Assembly (NCBI GenBank): GCA_020072565.1
Contig: JAIQGI010000011.1
Coordinates: 62,001 to 126,000, forward strand
DNA: 64,000 nt
Direction of reading: 5' to 3'
DNA from: Terriglobia bacterium
GTDB taxonomy: Bacteria > Acidobacteriota > UBA6911
Of the stretch, positions 19,050 through 27,217 are shown one piece after another. Each line of letters begins with the position of its first letter. The first letter of the stretch is position 1. The position numbers and the translations under genes are program-made. The notes under the pieces are model-generated. The model did no database searches. It saw only the letters and a program-made list of their open reading frames with translations, and was not told where the DNA came from.

Positions 19050-19904
19050 TCAGGCAACCAGACCCCGTAGGGTACGCAGGTTCATCAAATCGAGTTTCAG
19101 GTCATCTCCCTTGGGAGTTTCCAGGATCTTGGGAACGGCCGCAAAGCGGCGGTCGTTGACCAGGCAGCGAAAAGCTTCCAGGCCGATGCAGCCTTGCCCT
19201 ATGTGGGTGTGACGGTCGACCCGACAGCCCAGGGGTTTCCTGCAGTCATTCATGTGGAAGGCGCGGATCTTCCTGCAGCCGATCAGCCGGTCGAAGAGGC
19301 GCAGGGTCCTGCGATAGCCCGCTTCGATGCTGATATCGTAGCCCGCCGCGAACAGGTGGCAGGTGTCAAGGCAAAAGCCTATGCGGTCGGCGTCCCGCAC
19401 ACCTTCGAGTATTGCAGCCAATTGCTCGAAGCTGTGGCCGATGGAGCTTCCCTGCCCTGCGGTGTTTTCCAGCAGAATCGACACCGGCGGAGGGACTTGA
19501 TCAAGCGCGTGGTTGAGCGCGGCGGCGATCGCGGCAATCCCCGCAACCTCGCCCGAACTCCTGTGCGCGCCCGGGTGGAGGATCACGGCAGATACGCCCA
19601 GAAAGTTGGCGCGCTTCAGCTCCTCAACAAACGCAGCCTGTGATTTCCGGTACAACGCGCGATCCGGCGTTGCCAGGTTGATCAGGTAGCTGCTGTGGGC
19701 CAGCACCGGCGCGATTCCGCTCTTTTCTTGCGCTTCCGCGTACAGTCTTCTATCCTCGTCCGTGAGTCGCTTTGCCTTCCACTGATTGCTGTTCTTCAGA
19801 AAGATCTGGAGGGTGCGGCATCCGGCCCGCAGGCCGCGCTCGAATGCAAGATGGATGCCGCCGGCAATCGACATGTGGGCCCCGACGAGAGGTTCGTATG
19901 TCAT
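19050..19904 (-). CDS. nfo: Deoxyribonuclease IV (AP endonuclease)
   Basis: Zinc TIM-barrel endonuclease IV that cuts at abasic sites in base-excision repair. Landmarks: VGAHMSIAGGIHLAFERG at the N-terminus, RTLQIFLKNSNQWKAK, IGFCLDTCHLFAAGYDI, FHMNDCRKPLGCRVDRHTHIGQGCIG and the C-terminal ILETPKGDD, which hold the metal-binding His/Glu/Asp residues. The frame is open upstream, but the ATG at 19904 (MTYEPLVGAH) follows GGGGAAATTCT and fits the family start, giving 284 residues. Divergent from the FHA/PP2C gene with a 57-base shared upstream region. Confidence 0.94.
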   Translation of the reverse strand: MTYEPLVGAHMSIAGGIHLAFERGLRAGCRTLQIFLKNSNQWKAKRLTDEDRRLYAEAQEKSGIAPVLAHSSYLINLATPDRALYRKSQAAFVEELKRANFLGVSAVILHPGAHRSSGEVAGIAAIAAALNHALDQVPPPVSILLENTAGQGSSIGHSFEQLAAILEGVRDADRIGFCLDTCHLFAAGYDISIEAGYRRTLRLFDRLIGCRKIRAFHMNDCRKPLGCRVDRHTHIGQGCIGLEAFRCLVNDRRFAAVPKILETPKGDDLKLDLMNLRTLRGLVA

Positions 19905-19961
19905 AGAATTTCCCCGGCGTATGATATCATTGGTTTCACAATTCCTGGGGCCGTGCCCGCT

Positions 19962-21998
19962 ATGCCCGACAACCATCGCATACTTCTTCTGGGAATGACG
20001 GAACAAGCTCTCGCGCTGAGCCATTTCAGCGAGGCCGGTTCTCATGTAGCCGCGGCACCCGCACTCAGTCAGATGATCGAGAGCTTGGATGACTCAGAGT
20101 TGGACGTGATCTATCTCCAGCCGGCGGAAGATGCGCGGGCAATGGAGGAACTTCAGCAGGTTTTGAACCGACGGCCCGATCTGGCCGTCGTTCTGGTCTG
20201 CGCCCAGCCCTCGCAGCGCCTGACGCTCGAAGCCTGGCGCACCGGCGCGTCCGATGTCCTTTTCACACCGCTGACGCCTGCATCCCTGGACGAAAGCCTG
20301 CGGCGGGCAACGCTGCGCACGCGCCACCGGCGAAGTGATAGAGAGGAGGAGACTCAGGCCCGATTCCGCTACCTCGACGAGACCGGAAAGGAACGCTCGA
20401 TTGCGATCTCGCCGCCCAAGTTTACAATCGGACGCGGCTCAAACAACAACCTGGTCCTTTCCTCAATGAATGTCTCCCGTGACAAGGTTGAGGTCGAGGT
20501 GCGCAACGGAGAGTATGTTCTGCGCGATTTGGGCAGCAAGCACGGCACGTTCGTGAACGGGGTCAGGATCGAAGAGGTGGTCCTCAACCATGGAGATCGC
20601 ATCCGGGTGGGCGGCCTGCAGGGGGAAGCCCTCACGTTTCAGAAAGGGGATCTCCTCCAGTCTCTGCTCGCCGGCAGCGGATCCAAGGCGGATTCCGGAT
20701 TGACGGTGCGCGGCTTTCGTGAAATGGCCATGCTGCTGTCGACTTTTCGTGCCCTCAGTTCGATCCCACTTCTGGATGACCTGTTGAACCTCGTAGTGGA
20801 TACAGCCATCGAGTTGACCGGCGCGGAACGAGGCTTCATCATGCTCAAGGAGGCGGACGGCAAGCTGAGTTTCCGATGCGCCCGGAATGCCTATAAACAG
20901 TCGCTGGACGGAGCCTCGTTCCAGACCAGCCGGCGCGTCCCGGATGAGGTTTTTCAGACGGGCCGGCGGATCGTGATCAATGACCTCGAACTCGGCAATG
21001 AATCCGAGAGCCATACCTCCACCCGGAGGCTGGGCGTGCGCAGCATCTCGTGCGTGCCCCTGCGCTACCTCCCGTTTCACGAATCCGTGGGGCTTTCGGG
21101 GGTCGGAAGCATGGAGACCATCGGGGTGCTGTATGTGGACAGCGCCAACATCGGCAGCGGCCTGTCTCTCTCCCAGATCGACGCGTTCGACACACTGGCC
21201 TCGGAAGCCGCCATGGCCATTTACAACGCCCGGCTCTACAAGGAATCCCGGGAGAAACAGAAACTGGAGGAGGATCTCGCCATCGCACGCGAAATCCAGC
21301 AGGCTCTGCTGCCCCCGCCGGACAAGACGCTGCCCTATGTCACCGCCTGCAGTCTGAACCTGCCCTGTCGCGAGGTAGGAGGGGACTATTTCGATTACTT
21401 CGACCTGGAGGGAGGACGGCTCGGTTTTGCTCTGGGCGACGTTGCCGGGAAGGGAATGCCTGCCGCGCTTCTTGCCGCCATGCTCCAGGGGATTTTCTGC
21501 GCCCAGACACTGCTCAATCTCCCTCTCCCCAGCATGATCGCCAACGTCAATTGCAGCCTGGCAAAGCGGGGCACCGGAAACAGATTTGTGACCTTCTTTT
21601 TCGGCATCCTTGACCCCGAGGGGAACTGCACCTACACCAATGCCGGCCACAATCCGCCGTTCCTGGTTCGCACGGATGGGTCCCTGCACGAACTGACGGA
21701 GGGGGGAATGGTTCTCGGGCTCTTTCCTCAAGTTCAATTCGAGACCAACACCATCAGCCTGCGGCCGGGAGATCACGTCGTTCTCTTCACCGACGGAGTG
21801 CTGGAGGCTCTCAATACTGCGGGCGAAGAGTTCGGAGAAGTGAGAATGCGCGATCTCCTGCGGGAGCACTCGCGTGCAAGCACTTCCACGATACTCCGTT
21901 GCCTGCAGGAACAGCTTGCTTCGTTTTCCGCCAACACCCCTCAGCACGACGATATCACCATGATGATCCTGGGATACCGCGAGACGCCTGCGGGATGA
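19962..21998 (+). CDS. FHA-GAF-PP2C (RsbU/SpoIIE-type) serine phosphatase
   Basis: Cytoplasmic signalling protein of about 678 residues. Residues about 1-110 look like a receiver-type fold (PDNHRILLLGMTEQALA...VVLVCAQPSQRLTLEAWRTGASDVLFTPLTPASLDE). Next is an FHA phosphothreonine-binding domain (FTIGRGSNNNLVLSS...SRDKVEVEVRN...DLGSKHGTFVNGVRI). A GAF sensor domain follows. The C-terminus is a metal-dependent PP2C phosphatase with LEEDLAIAREIQQALLPPP, EVGGDYFDYF, ALGDVAGKGMPAALLAAML and TDGVLEA. Such proteins act on anti-sigma antagonists in partner-switching pathways; no partner gene lies nearby. Alternative GTG start at 19953. Divergent from nfo. Confidence 0.9.
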   Translation: MPDNHRILLLGMTEQALALSHFSEAGSHVAAAPALSQMIESLDDSELDVIYLQPAEDARAMEELQQVLNRRPDLAVVLVCAQPSQRLTLEAWRTGASDVLFTPLTPASLDESLRRATLRTRHRRSDREEETQARFRYLDETGKERSIAISPPKFTIGRGSNNNLVLSSMNVSRDKVEVEVRNGEYVLRDLGSKHGTFVNGVRIEEVVLNHGDRIRVGGLQGEALTFQKGDLLQSLLAGSGSKADSGLTVRGFREMAMLLSTFRALSSIPLLDDLLNLVVDTAIELTGAERGFIMLKEADGKLSFRCARNAYKQSLDGASFQTSRRVPDEVFQTGRRIVINDLELGNESESHTSTRRLGVRSISCVPLRYLPFHESVGLSGVGSMETIGVLYVDSANIGSGLSLSQIDAFDTLASEAAMAIYNARLYKESREKQKLEEDLAIAREIQQALLPPPDKTLPYVTACSLNLPCREVGGDYFDYFDLEGGRLGFALGDVAGKGMPAALLAAMLQGIFCAQTLLNLPLPSMIANVNCSLAKRGTGNRFVTFFFGILDPEGNCTYTNAGHNPPFLVRTDGSLHELTEGGMVLGLFPQVQFETNTISLRPGDHVVLFTDGVLEALNTAGEEFGEVRMRDLLREHSRASTSTILRCLQEQLASFSANTPQHDDITMMILGYRETPAG

Positions 21999-22004
21999 TT
22001 TCGG

Positions 22005-22148
22005 ATTCTGGATCGCGGATTTTGGATTTCAGACCGGGATGGGAGCCCATCATCAGTATGGCAAGAAACCGGAATCCAAAATTCAGGATCAGAGGCCAAC
22101 AAAGAGGAAGTCCATCCGGCGGCCCTGAATCCGCAACCCGCATCCGAC
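22005..22148. repeat. Intergenic repeat, GGATTTTGGATT family
   Basis: The 151-base gap between the phosphatase and glgC holds no gene. It contains GGATTCTGGATCGCGG, ATTTTGGATTTCAG and, in opposite orientation, GGAATCCAAAATTCAGGATC and CTGAATCCGCAACCCGCATCC. These are halves of a degenerate inverted repeat built on a GGATTTTGGATTGCGG core. Related copies occur at 38944-38970 and 39880-39986. Placed between convergent genes, it could fold as a bidirectional terminator. Confidence 0.55.
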
Positions 22149-22149
22149 C

Positions 22150-23418
22150 TCAAATCACTGTAGTACTGCTGATGATGGAGCCTTTGGGCACGACGATGAT
22201 GCCATCACGAATGTGGTAGCGGTCTTCGTCCTTCTCCTGCAGGTTGTGCGCGTTGATTATGGAAACATTGTCGCCTATGCGCACATCCTTGTCGATGATG
22301 GCGTTGATGATGGTGCAGTTGCTTCCGATCGCGATATTGGGGATTCCCCGCTCCGCATTGGCCGCCAGCTCTTCACTCGTCTCGTAACTGTCGGCGCCCA
22401 TGATGATCGAGTTCTTGATCGTGGTTCCGGTTCCGATCCGGCTTCGGACGCCCACGATGGAGCGCGTGATGTCGGCGCCGTTGAGAATGCAGCCGTCGGC
22501 GATGATCGACTGATAAAGCGTGCAACTGTTCAGCTTGGAACTCGGGAGGTTTCGCGGGTGGGTATAGATCGGCGTGCGTTCGGCATAGAAGTTGAATCGG
22601 GGCAGGCCTGCGGTGAGTGCCAGGTTGGCCTCATAGAAAGATCGTATCGTTCCGATATCGGTCCAATATCCGCTGAAAACATCGGCGGACACGCTGCATT
22701 TCCCTATGGCTTCAGGAATCAGATCCTTGCCGAAGTCAAGCGCGCTGGATCCCGTCAACAGGTCGACCAGGTGTTCCTTCCGAAACAGGTAGATGCCCAT
22801 GTTGGCCAGATAGTCGCGGCCGTCGTCGGGCTTGTGCCGGTTCGCCATCGCCCAGCGCAGCTCGGGCAGGTGCTCGGGTCCCGGCTTCTCGTAGAATGCG
22901 GTCACACGTCCATCATCCCGCACCTTCATGATGCCCAGACTCGAAGTCTCCGCAGCACTGACGGGAATGCCGGCAACAGTGATGTCGGCTCGCGACTTCT
23001 CATGGAATTGAACGAGCCGGCGGAAGTCCATCTGGTAGAGCTGATCGCCTGAAAGAGTCAGGATGTAGCGCACATCGTAGGGTGCGAAATGCTTGATACT
23101 CTGCCGGACCGCGTCCGCTGTCCCCTGGAACCAGTTTGGATTATCGGGCGTCTGCTCCGCGGCCAGAATATCGACGAAGCCGCCGCTGAACATGTCGAAC
23201 TTGTAAGTCTGAACAATATGCCTGTTGAGCGATGCCGAGTTGAACTGGGTCAGCACGAATATGCGATTGATGTCCGAGTTGAGGCAGTTGCTGATCGGGA
23301 TGTCGATAATCCGGTATTTCCCGCCCAGAGGGACCGCAGGCTTGCTGCGGAACTTTGTCAGAGGATAGAGCCGTTGGCCACGGCCGCCGCCCAGCACCAA
23401 TGCCAGCACATCCAGCAT
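22150..23418 (-). CDS. glgC: Glucose-1-phosphate adenylyltransferase
   Basis: ADP-glucose pyrophosphorylase, the committed step of bacterial glycogen synthesis. The N-terminus has the nucleotidyltransferase loop LALVLGGGRGQRLYPLTKFRSKPAVPLGGKYRIIDIPISNCLNS. The C-terminal third is a left-handed beta-helix with hexapeptide repeats (ADGCILNGADITRSIVGVRSRIG). Length 422 residues, normal. AAGGGGCGATC precedes the ATG. Last gene of a minus-strand series with hisB and aroDE, though the 143-base gap upstream could hold its own promoter. No other glg gene is in the window. Confidence 0.93.
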   Translation of the reverse strand: MLDVLALVLGGGRGQRLYPLTKFRSKPAVPLGGKYRIIDIPISNCLNSDINRIFVLTQFNSASLNRHIVQTYKFDMFSGGFVDILAAEQTPDNPNWFQGTADAVRQSIKHFAPYDVRYILTLSGDQLYQMDFRRLVQFHEKSRADITVAGIPVSAAETSSLGIMKVRDDGRVTAFYEKPGPEHLPELRWAMANRHKPDDGRDYLANMGIYLFRKEHLVDLLTGSSALDFGKDLIPEAIGKCSVSADVFSGYWTDIGTIRSFYEANLALTAGLPRFNFYAERTPIYTHPRNLPSSKLNSCTLYQSIIADGCILNGADITRSIVGVRSRIGTGTTIKNSIIMGADSYETSEELAANAERGIPNIAIGSNCTIINAIIDKDVRIGDNVSIINAHNLQEKDEDRYHIRDGIIVVPKGSIISSTTVI

Positions 23419-23561
23419 GATCGCCCCTTTCGCAGAGAGAGTCCGATTATAGCAGGTTCCTGCGCACGCTCACGCCCATACCGCAAGAACCTGACAGGGA
23501 GCGTCTTTCATGCCATGCGGCCGCGCAGCCTTCACGATCGGATTCCACCGGTTCTTGAGAG

Positions 23562-24143
23562 CTATTCCACGCCCACGCGCTGGGAGGAAGATCCCTGAAG
23601 CCGGCATGCATCACTCACGGCGCGGGCCGCTGCCTTGAAGAGGGCTTCGTAGGCGGGCAATCCTCCACCGCCATAGAGGAGTTCAATGTGCAGGGTGAAG
23701 CGGGCTTGAGCGACGAAGGTCTTCCAGAAGTTCTCAATTTCGCCGGCGTCCACGCCGCCGAGAGACGGGGCCGACGCGCGCACGCGATAGACCAGGCACG
23801 GATGACCTGAAAACTCGACTACCGCGCGAGCGAGATGCTCTTCCACGGGCGCGCAGGAATGCCCCGAGCGCAGGAGCCCCCTCTTATCCCCGAGTGCCTT
23901 GTCCAGCGCCAGGCCCAGGCAAAAGGCGACTTCTTCGAGCAGATGATGAGGATCGGTTTCGCCCGCCGCTCTGCAGTGGACCTCGAGATCGAAGGCCCCG
24001 TGCCTGGCAAACAGAGTCAGCATGTGATCCAGAAAGGGAGACCCGGTCTGCACGGCAGCCGAGCCTTTGCCGTCGAGGTCGAGTACTGCCTTCACCTCCG
24101 CAAGCTCCGTAGTGCGTATGATGCTGGCCTTGCGTTCGCTCAT
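23562..24143 (-). CDS. hisB: Imidazoleglycerol-phosphate dehydratase homologue with incomplete metal site
   Basis: Homologue of the histidine-biosynthesis dehydratase: FLDHMLTLFARHGAFDLEV, KALGDKRGL and LHIELLYG are clear family matches, and 193 residues is the usual length. The first manganese-binding HHxxE motif is intact (His66, His67, Glu70). The second, normally HHIIEA near the C-terminus, reads LPAYEA here (Leu162-Pro163), so both histidine ligands are lost while the Glu remains. In the family both motifs bind the di-manganese centre. The gene may therefore be inactive, retasked or a second copy. No other his gene is nearby. It follows aroDE by 39 bases. Confidence 0.82.
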   Translation of the reverse strand: MSERKASIIRTTELAEVKAVLDLDGKGSAAVQTGSPFLDHMLTLFARHGAFDLEVHCRAAGETDPHHLLEEVAFCLGLALDKALGDKRGLLRSGHSCAPVEEHLARAVVEFSGHPCLVYRVRASAPSLGGVDAGEIENFWKTFVAQARFTLHIELLYGGGGLPAYEALFKAAARAVSDACRLQGSSSQRVGVE

Positions 24144-24182
24144 TTTGTCCTTTTCATTTGGCTGCGCCGGGGCTGGAATGGG

Positions 24183-25661
24183 TCACGATTTTTCCAATGC
24201 CGCTTTCAGCGCCGCCTCCATGACCTCCTCGGGAGGCGGCGTCCCGCACCAGAGGCACTGCTGTTTCCAGGCCTGCCCGAGGAACATTTCGTTTCCCGCA
24301 ATAGTCATGCAGCCACGCCGACCGGCTTCTGCCAGCAATCGGGTCTCTGCAGGATTGTAGACGAGGTCGTACACCCATTGGCCCGTAAGACAGTTTGCGG
24401 GCACCGGAGACCGGTCTGTTTCCGGAATCATTCCTATCGGCGTCGCATTGACCAGAAGATCCCAGTGCAGACTTTCGAGCCGGTCCCACGCTGCGTACTC
24501 CACTTGAAACTTGTTTCCCAGATCGCGCGCTTGGGAGCGGTCGCGTGCCACGACGCAGACCTCAGCACCCTCGGAGCGCAGCGCATGAATCACGGCTCGC
24601 GCAGCACCGCCGGCTCCCAGCACGACTGCGCGCATGTTTCCCGGAAGCGCGAACCGCTTGAGGGGACGAAGAAAGCCTTCGACGTCCGTGTTTTCGCCGT
24701 GCCACCGGTTCTTCGTGAAAATCAGCGTGTTGACTGCTCCAGTCTGCTCGGCCGCAACCGACAAGGTGTGCGCGAGCGCGTGCGCATCCCCTTTGTATGG
24801 GATCGTAACGGCAACTCCCTGCATCGGGATTGAAGCGTGAAACCGGAGGAAGTCATCGAAGTCCGCTGCCTCGAGCGGAAGCAGCACCGCATTGGCACCG
24901 CGCGCAGCAAACGCGGCATTATGGACATGGGGTGACAGGGAATGCTCCAGCGGCTTCCCCAGCACGCCGAAGAGAAGGGTGTCGTGGGTGATTTCGCGAA
25001 CACGATACTGATGCAGCAGCACATCGACGGGCAGTTGTCCCTCGGCAGTCGTCTGCCCGCCGGGCAGGCTGGCATAGGTCATCCACGATCCCCAGCAACA
25101 TCCGAGGATCCGGCTGGGCAGTCCCTCGCGCCCCATGGCGAGCGCGCACAATTTCAGGCACCGCTCCCGCGCATGTTCGAGAAGTTCCCGGATGCGCAGG
25201 TTGTCGGCAAGGCAGCCGGCACGCACGGCGAGCTTGAGGATGCCGGCACCCGAAGCAGCCATGGCATTCACGAGCACATCCAGATCTGCGGGAGCCTGTT
25301 CAAAATGGTGGCAGGACAAGATCACCATTTCATGCGGCAGGGCCTGCAGGATCTCCTGCCAGGAGGAGGAGAACTCCACGTCCACGTAGTCTGCGCCGCA
25401 CCGTGCTGCTTGCAGGATCGTTCCCAGTCGCCGCTGCTCCGAGCCGGCATAAGCTCCGCCTTCCCGGCGTGACCGCAGGGTGAAGATCACGGGACGCGGC
25501 TTGGTACGGAAGAGCAGGTCGAGGTTGAGATCCTGGATAAAATCGGCACGGAACTCCACCACATCGGCCCAAGCGGCGGCGCGCCCCGCCGCCTCAACGG
25601 CTCTCTGGGAGGTGGATTCACGGATAGAAACGCAGATTCGAGCCTCCATGTCTTGTGCCAT
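24183..25661 (-). CDS. aroDE: Bifunctional 3-dehydroquinate dehydratase / shikimate dehydrogenase fusion
   Basis: One protein of 492 residues covers steps 3 and 4 of the shikimate pathway. The N-terminal ~215 residues are a type I dehydroquinase: VVEFRADF (substrate Glu/Arg), the general-base His in LSCHHF (about residue 119) and the Schiff-base Lys in GILKLAV (about residue 143). The C-terminal ~270 residues are AroE: GKPLEHSLSPHVHNAAF, the catalytic Lys in VTIPYKGD, the NADP loop GAGGAARAV and NATPIGM. The same order occurs in plant DHQ-SDH enzymes. Start taken as ATG 25661. Upstream gene is 45 bases away in the same direction. Confidence 0.92.
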   Translation of the reverse strand: MAQDMEARICVSIRESTSQRAVEAAGRAAAWADVVEFRADFIQDLNLDLLFRTKPRPVIFTLRSRREGGAYAGSEQRRLGTILQAARCGADYVDVEFSSSWQEILQALPHEMVILSCHHFEQAPADLDVLVNAMAASGAGILKLAVRAGCLADNLRIRELLEHARERCLKLCALAMGREGLPSRILGCCWGSWMTYASLPGGQTTAEGQLPVDVLLHQYRVREITHDTLLFGVLGKPLEHSLSPHVHNAAFAARGANAVLLPLEAADFDDFLRFHASIPMQGVAVTIPYKGDAHALAHTLSVAAEQTGAVNTLIFTKNRWHGENTDVEGFLRPLKRFALPGNMRAVVLGAGGAARAVIHALRSEGAEVCVVARDRSQARDLGNKFQVEYAAWDRLESLHWDLLVNATPIGMIPETDRSPVPANCLTGQWVYDLVYNPAETRLLAEAGRRGCMTIAGNEMFLGQAWKQQCLWCGTPPPEEVMEAALKAALEKS

Positions 25662-25706
25662 CAATTCTACCCGACGGGGTTCTGGAAGAGGTGAGCATCC
25701 TCCGTG

Positions 25707-26981
25707 TCACGCTGATGCCGGATGAAGTTTCTGGGCGGCCACAAAGGAAAGACCGTGTTCCGTCAGGGCCCAGGCGGTCCTGTTGGTGGAATCGACCTTG
25801 TCCATGAAGTTCTGGGCCATGTGGTCCCAGTCGCCCGAGGCAATGACCTCCTGCTTGTCACGGAAGTAATCCAGGATGTCCGAGGCGTGTACCCGGGTTT
25901 GTTCGACTTCCGGCTCTCCGCCTTCGTGCTTGGCTGAGATATTGGCGACATGACCGGCGATTTCGATCAATTCATTCCGGCGATTGTAGGGCTGGCGCAC
26001 GATGCTCTTGTAGGTTTCCGTGATATGGTGCTCGAAGCGCACGAACTCTTCGAGACCAAGCGTCTTGCGAAACTGGGCCGTGATCTCCATCGACTCGTTG
26101 TTGACGGAGTTGCTCCAGTTGAAGCCGATCAGGGGTGTACCGCCGTCGCGCCGCGAGAACAACCTGGCCCCGATCAGAGTCCAAAGGGCCGCATACGGAT
26201 TGTCGTTGCCCATGAAAACGGAGATCTTGAACTCGATATTCACGCCGAGGCGATGCAGGAGGTATCCGGCCAAGACGGTGCCGGGATTGATGTTGAGTAC
26301 CTGGCGCACACCGTAGTTGGTATAAAAGTAGAGGAACTCATCGATCCACTGCAGTACGTGCGCGTTGGGTTGGCCGACGCCGCCGAAGTAGCCGGTTATG
26401 GTCTCCGGCCCGCCCAGGTGGATGTTCGAGCCATCGGTCCCCCTGGTGTCCAGAGTTTCGACATAGCTGGCGCCGATGATCTGCATGGCGGCGGCGAAAG
26501 CCGGCAGGTCGCCATCCGCCTCCTGTTCCTTCATCTTGCGCACGCAGATGAAACGTCCGGGCATCAGTGAGCCCTGGGCAATGGCTCGCTCCGCGGCAGC
26601 GATCACCCATGGGAAGTACTGGGCCGCACTGACCTCGAGCGTCACGGCGAAGTCGTCCTTGAATTGCATGGACGCGACGCGATCGCCCAGGACCTTGTGC
26701 CGGTAAGCCTGGATCCCGATAAACGCGCCTCTGTCCCTCTCCGACTCCAGCCAGCGCAGCGAATCGAGGAATTCGGGCTTGACCTCGCGCACGCGTTTGC
26801 GCAGTGCCGACAATTTCCCGGCCCGCACCGCTTTCCGATTGATCTCCGCAGGCGTGCCATATCGTGCCACGACATCAAGGAGATCCCTGATGACGCGCGT
26901 ATCGGGATCGAGCAGAACAGCGTTGATCTCGTTCAACCGTTTATGGGGGATTTTGAGCAGTTGCTGGATCGGCCTTGCCAT
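25707..26981 (-). CDS. Conserved-looking protein of unknown function (424 residues)
   Basis: I do not recognise this protein. It has no signal peptide or membrane helix and looks cytoplasmic and globular. Distinctive motifs suggest an enzyme: RGTDGSNIHLGGPETITGYFGG, VLNINPGTVLAGYLLHRLG, FMGNDNPYAALWTLIGARLFSRRDGGTPLIGFNWSNSVNNE and EEFVRFEHHITETYKSIVRQPYNRR. The alternation of beta-like and glycine-rich turns is reminiscent of a TIM barrel, but this is inference. The ATG at 26981 follows AAGGAGAATTTCC. It is first in a minus-strand series before aroDE, hisB and glgC, and divergent from panB, whose neighbours are folate one-carbon genes. Confidence 0.75.
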   Translation of the reverse strand: MARPIQQLLKIPHKRLNEINAVLLDPDTRVIRDLLDVVARYGTPAEINRKAVRAGKLSALRKRVREVKPEFLDSLRWLESERDRGAFIGIQAYRHKVLGDRVASMQFKDDFAVTLEVSAAQYFPWVIAAAERAIAQGSLMPGRFICVRKMKEQEADGDLPAFAAAMQIIGASYVETLDTRGTDGSNIHLGGPETITGYFGGVGQPNAHVLQWIDEFLYFYTNYGVRQVLNINPGTVLAGYLLHRLGVNIEFKISVFMGNDNPYAALWTLIGARLFSRRDGGTPLIGFNWSNSVNNESMEITAQFRKTLGLEEFVRFEHHITETYKSIVRQPYNRRNELIEIAGHVANISAKHEGGEPEVEQTRVHASDILDYFRDKQEVIASGDWDHMAQNFMDKVDSTNRTAWALTEHGLSFVAAQKLHPASA

Positions 26982-27064
26982 GGAAATTCTCCTTGAAGCG
27001 GTTTTGAAGTCATATTGCGCGCACTGCAGACACCGGATTCTACCATCAACGCCCGCTCTTTTAG

Positions 27065-27119
27065 TACCGAGTACTGAGTGATGAGCAATGAGTGTAAGAC
27101 TCATCGCTCATCACTTTTC
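27065..27119. repeat. Hairpin of the ACTGAGTGATGAG family
   Basis: Between the divergent unknown gene and panB, AGTGATGAGCAATGAGT (27077-27093) pairs with ACTCATCGCTCATCACT (27099-27115) with one mismatch and a 5-base loop, followed by TTTT. A small palindrome AGTACCGAGTACT precedes it. Related to the nuoI-nuoJ spacer element at 7336-7479. As the flanking genes diverge here, a terminator role is not obvious. Confidence 0.65.
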
Positions 27120-27217
27120 TGAGCGCGCTTGACATTCCCAGGGGTGGATGATATCAACGGCCGTCGTCATTGATGCCCTGAGCTTGCATACGAATCATGG
27201 AGTTTCGTGGAGGAGCT

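Noticed and set aside
20463-21947. A 494-residue minus-strand frame across the FHA-GAF-PP2C gene
   Set aside because: It mirrors a strongly recognised gene, and its translation is low in secondary-structure sense with no motif.
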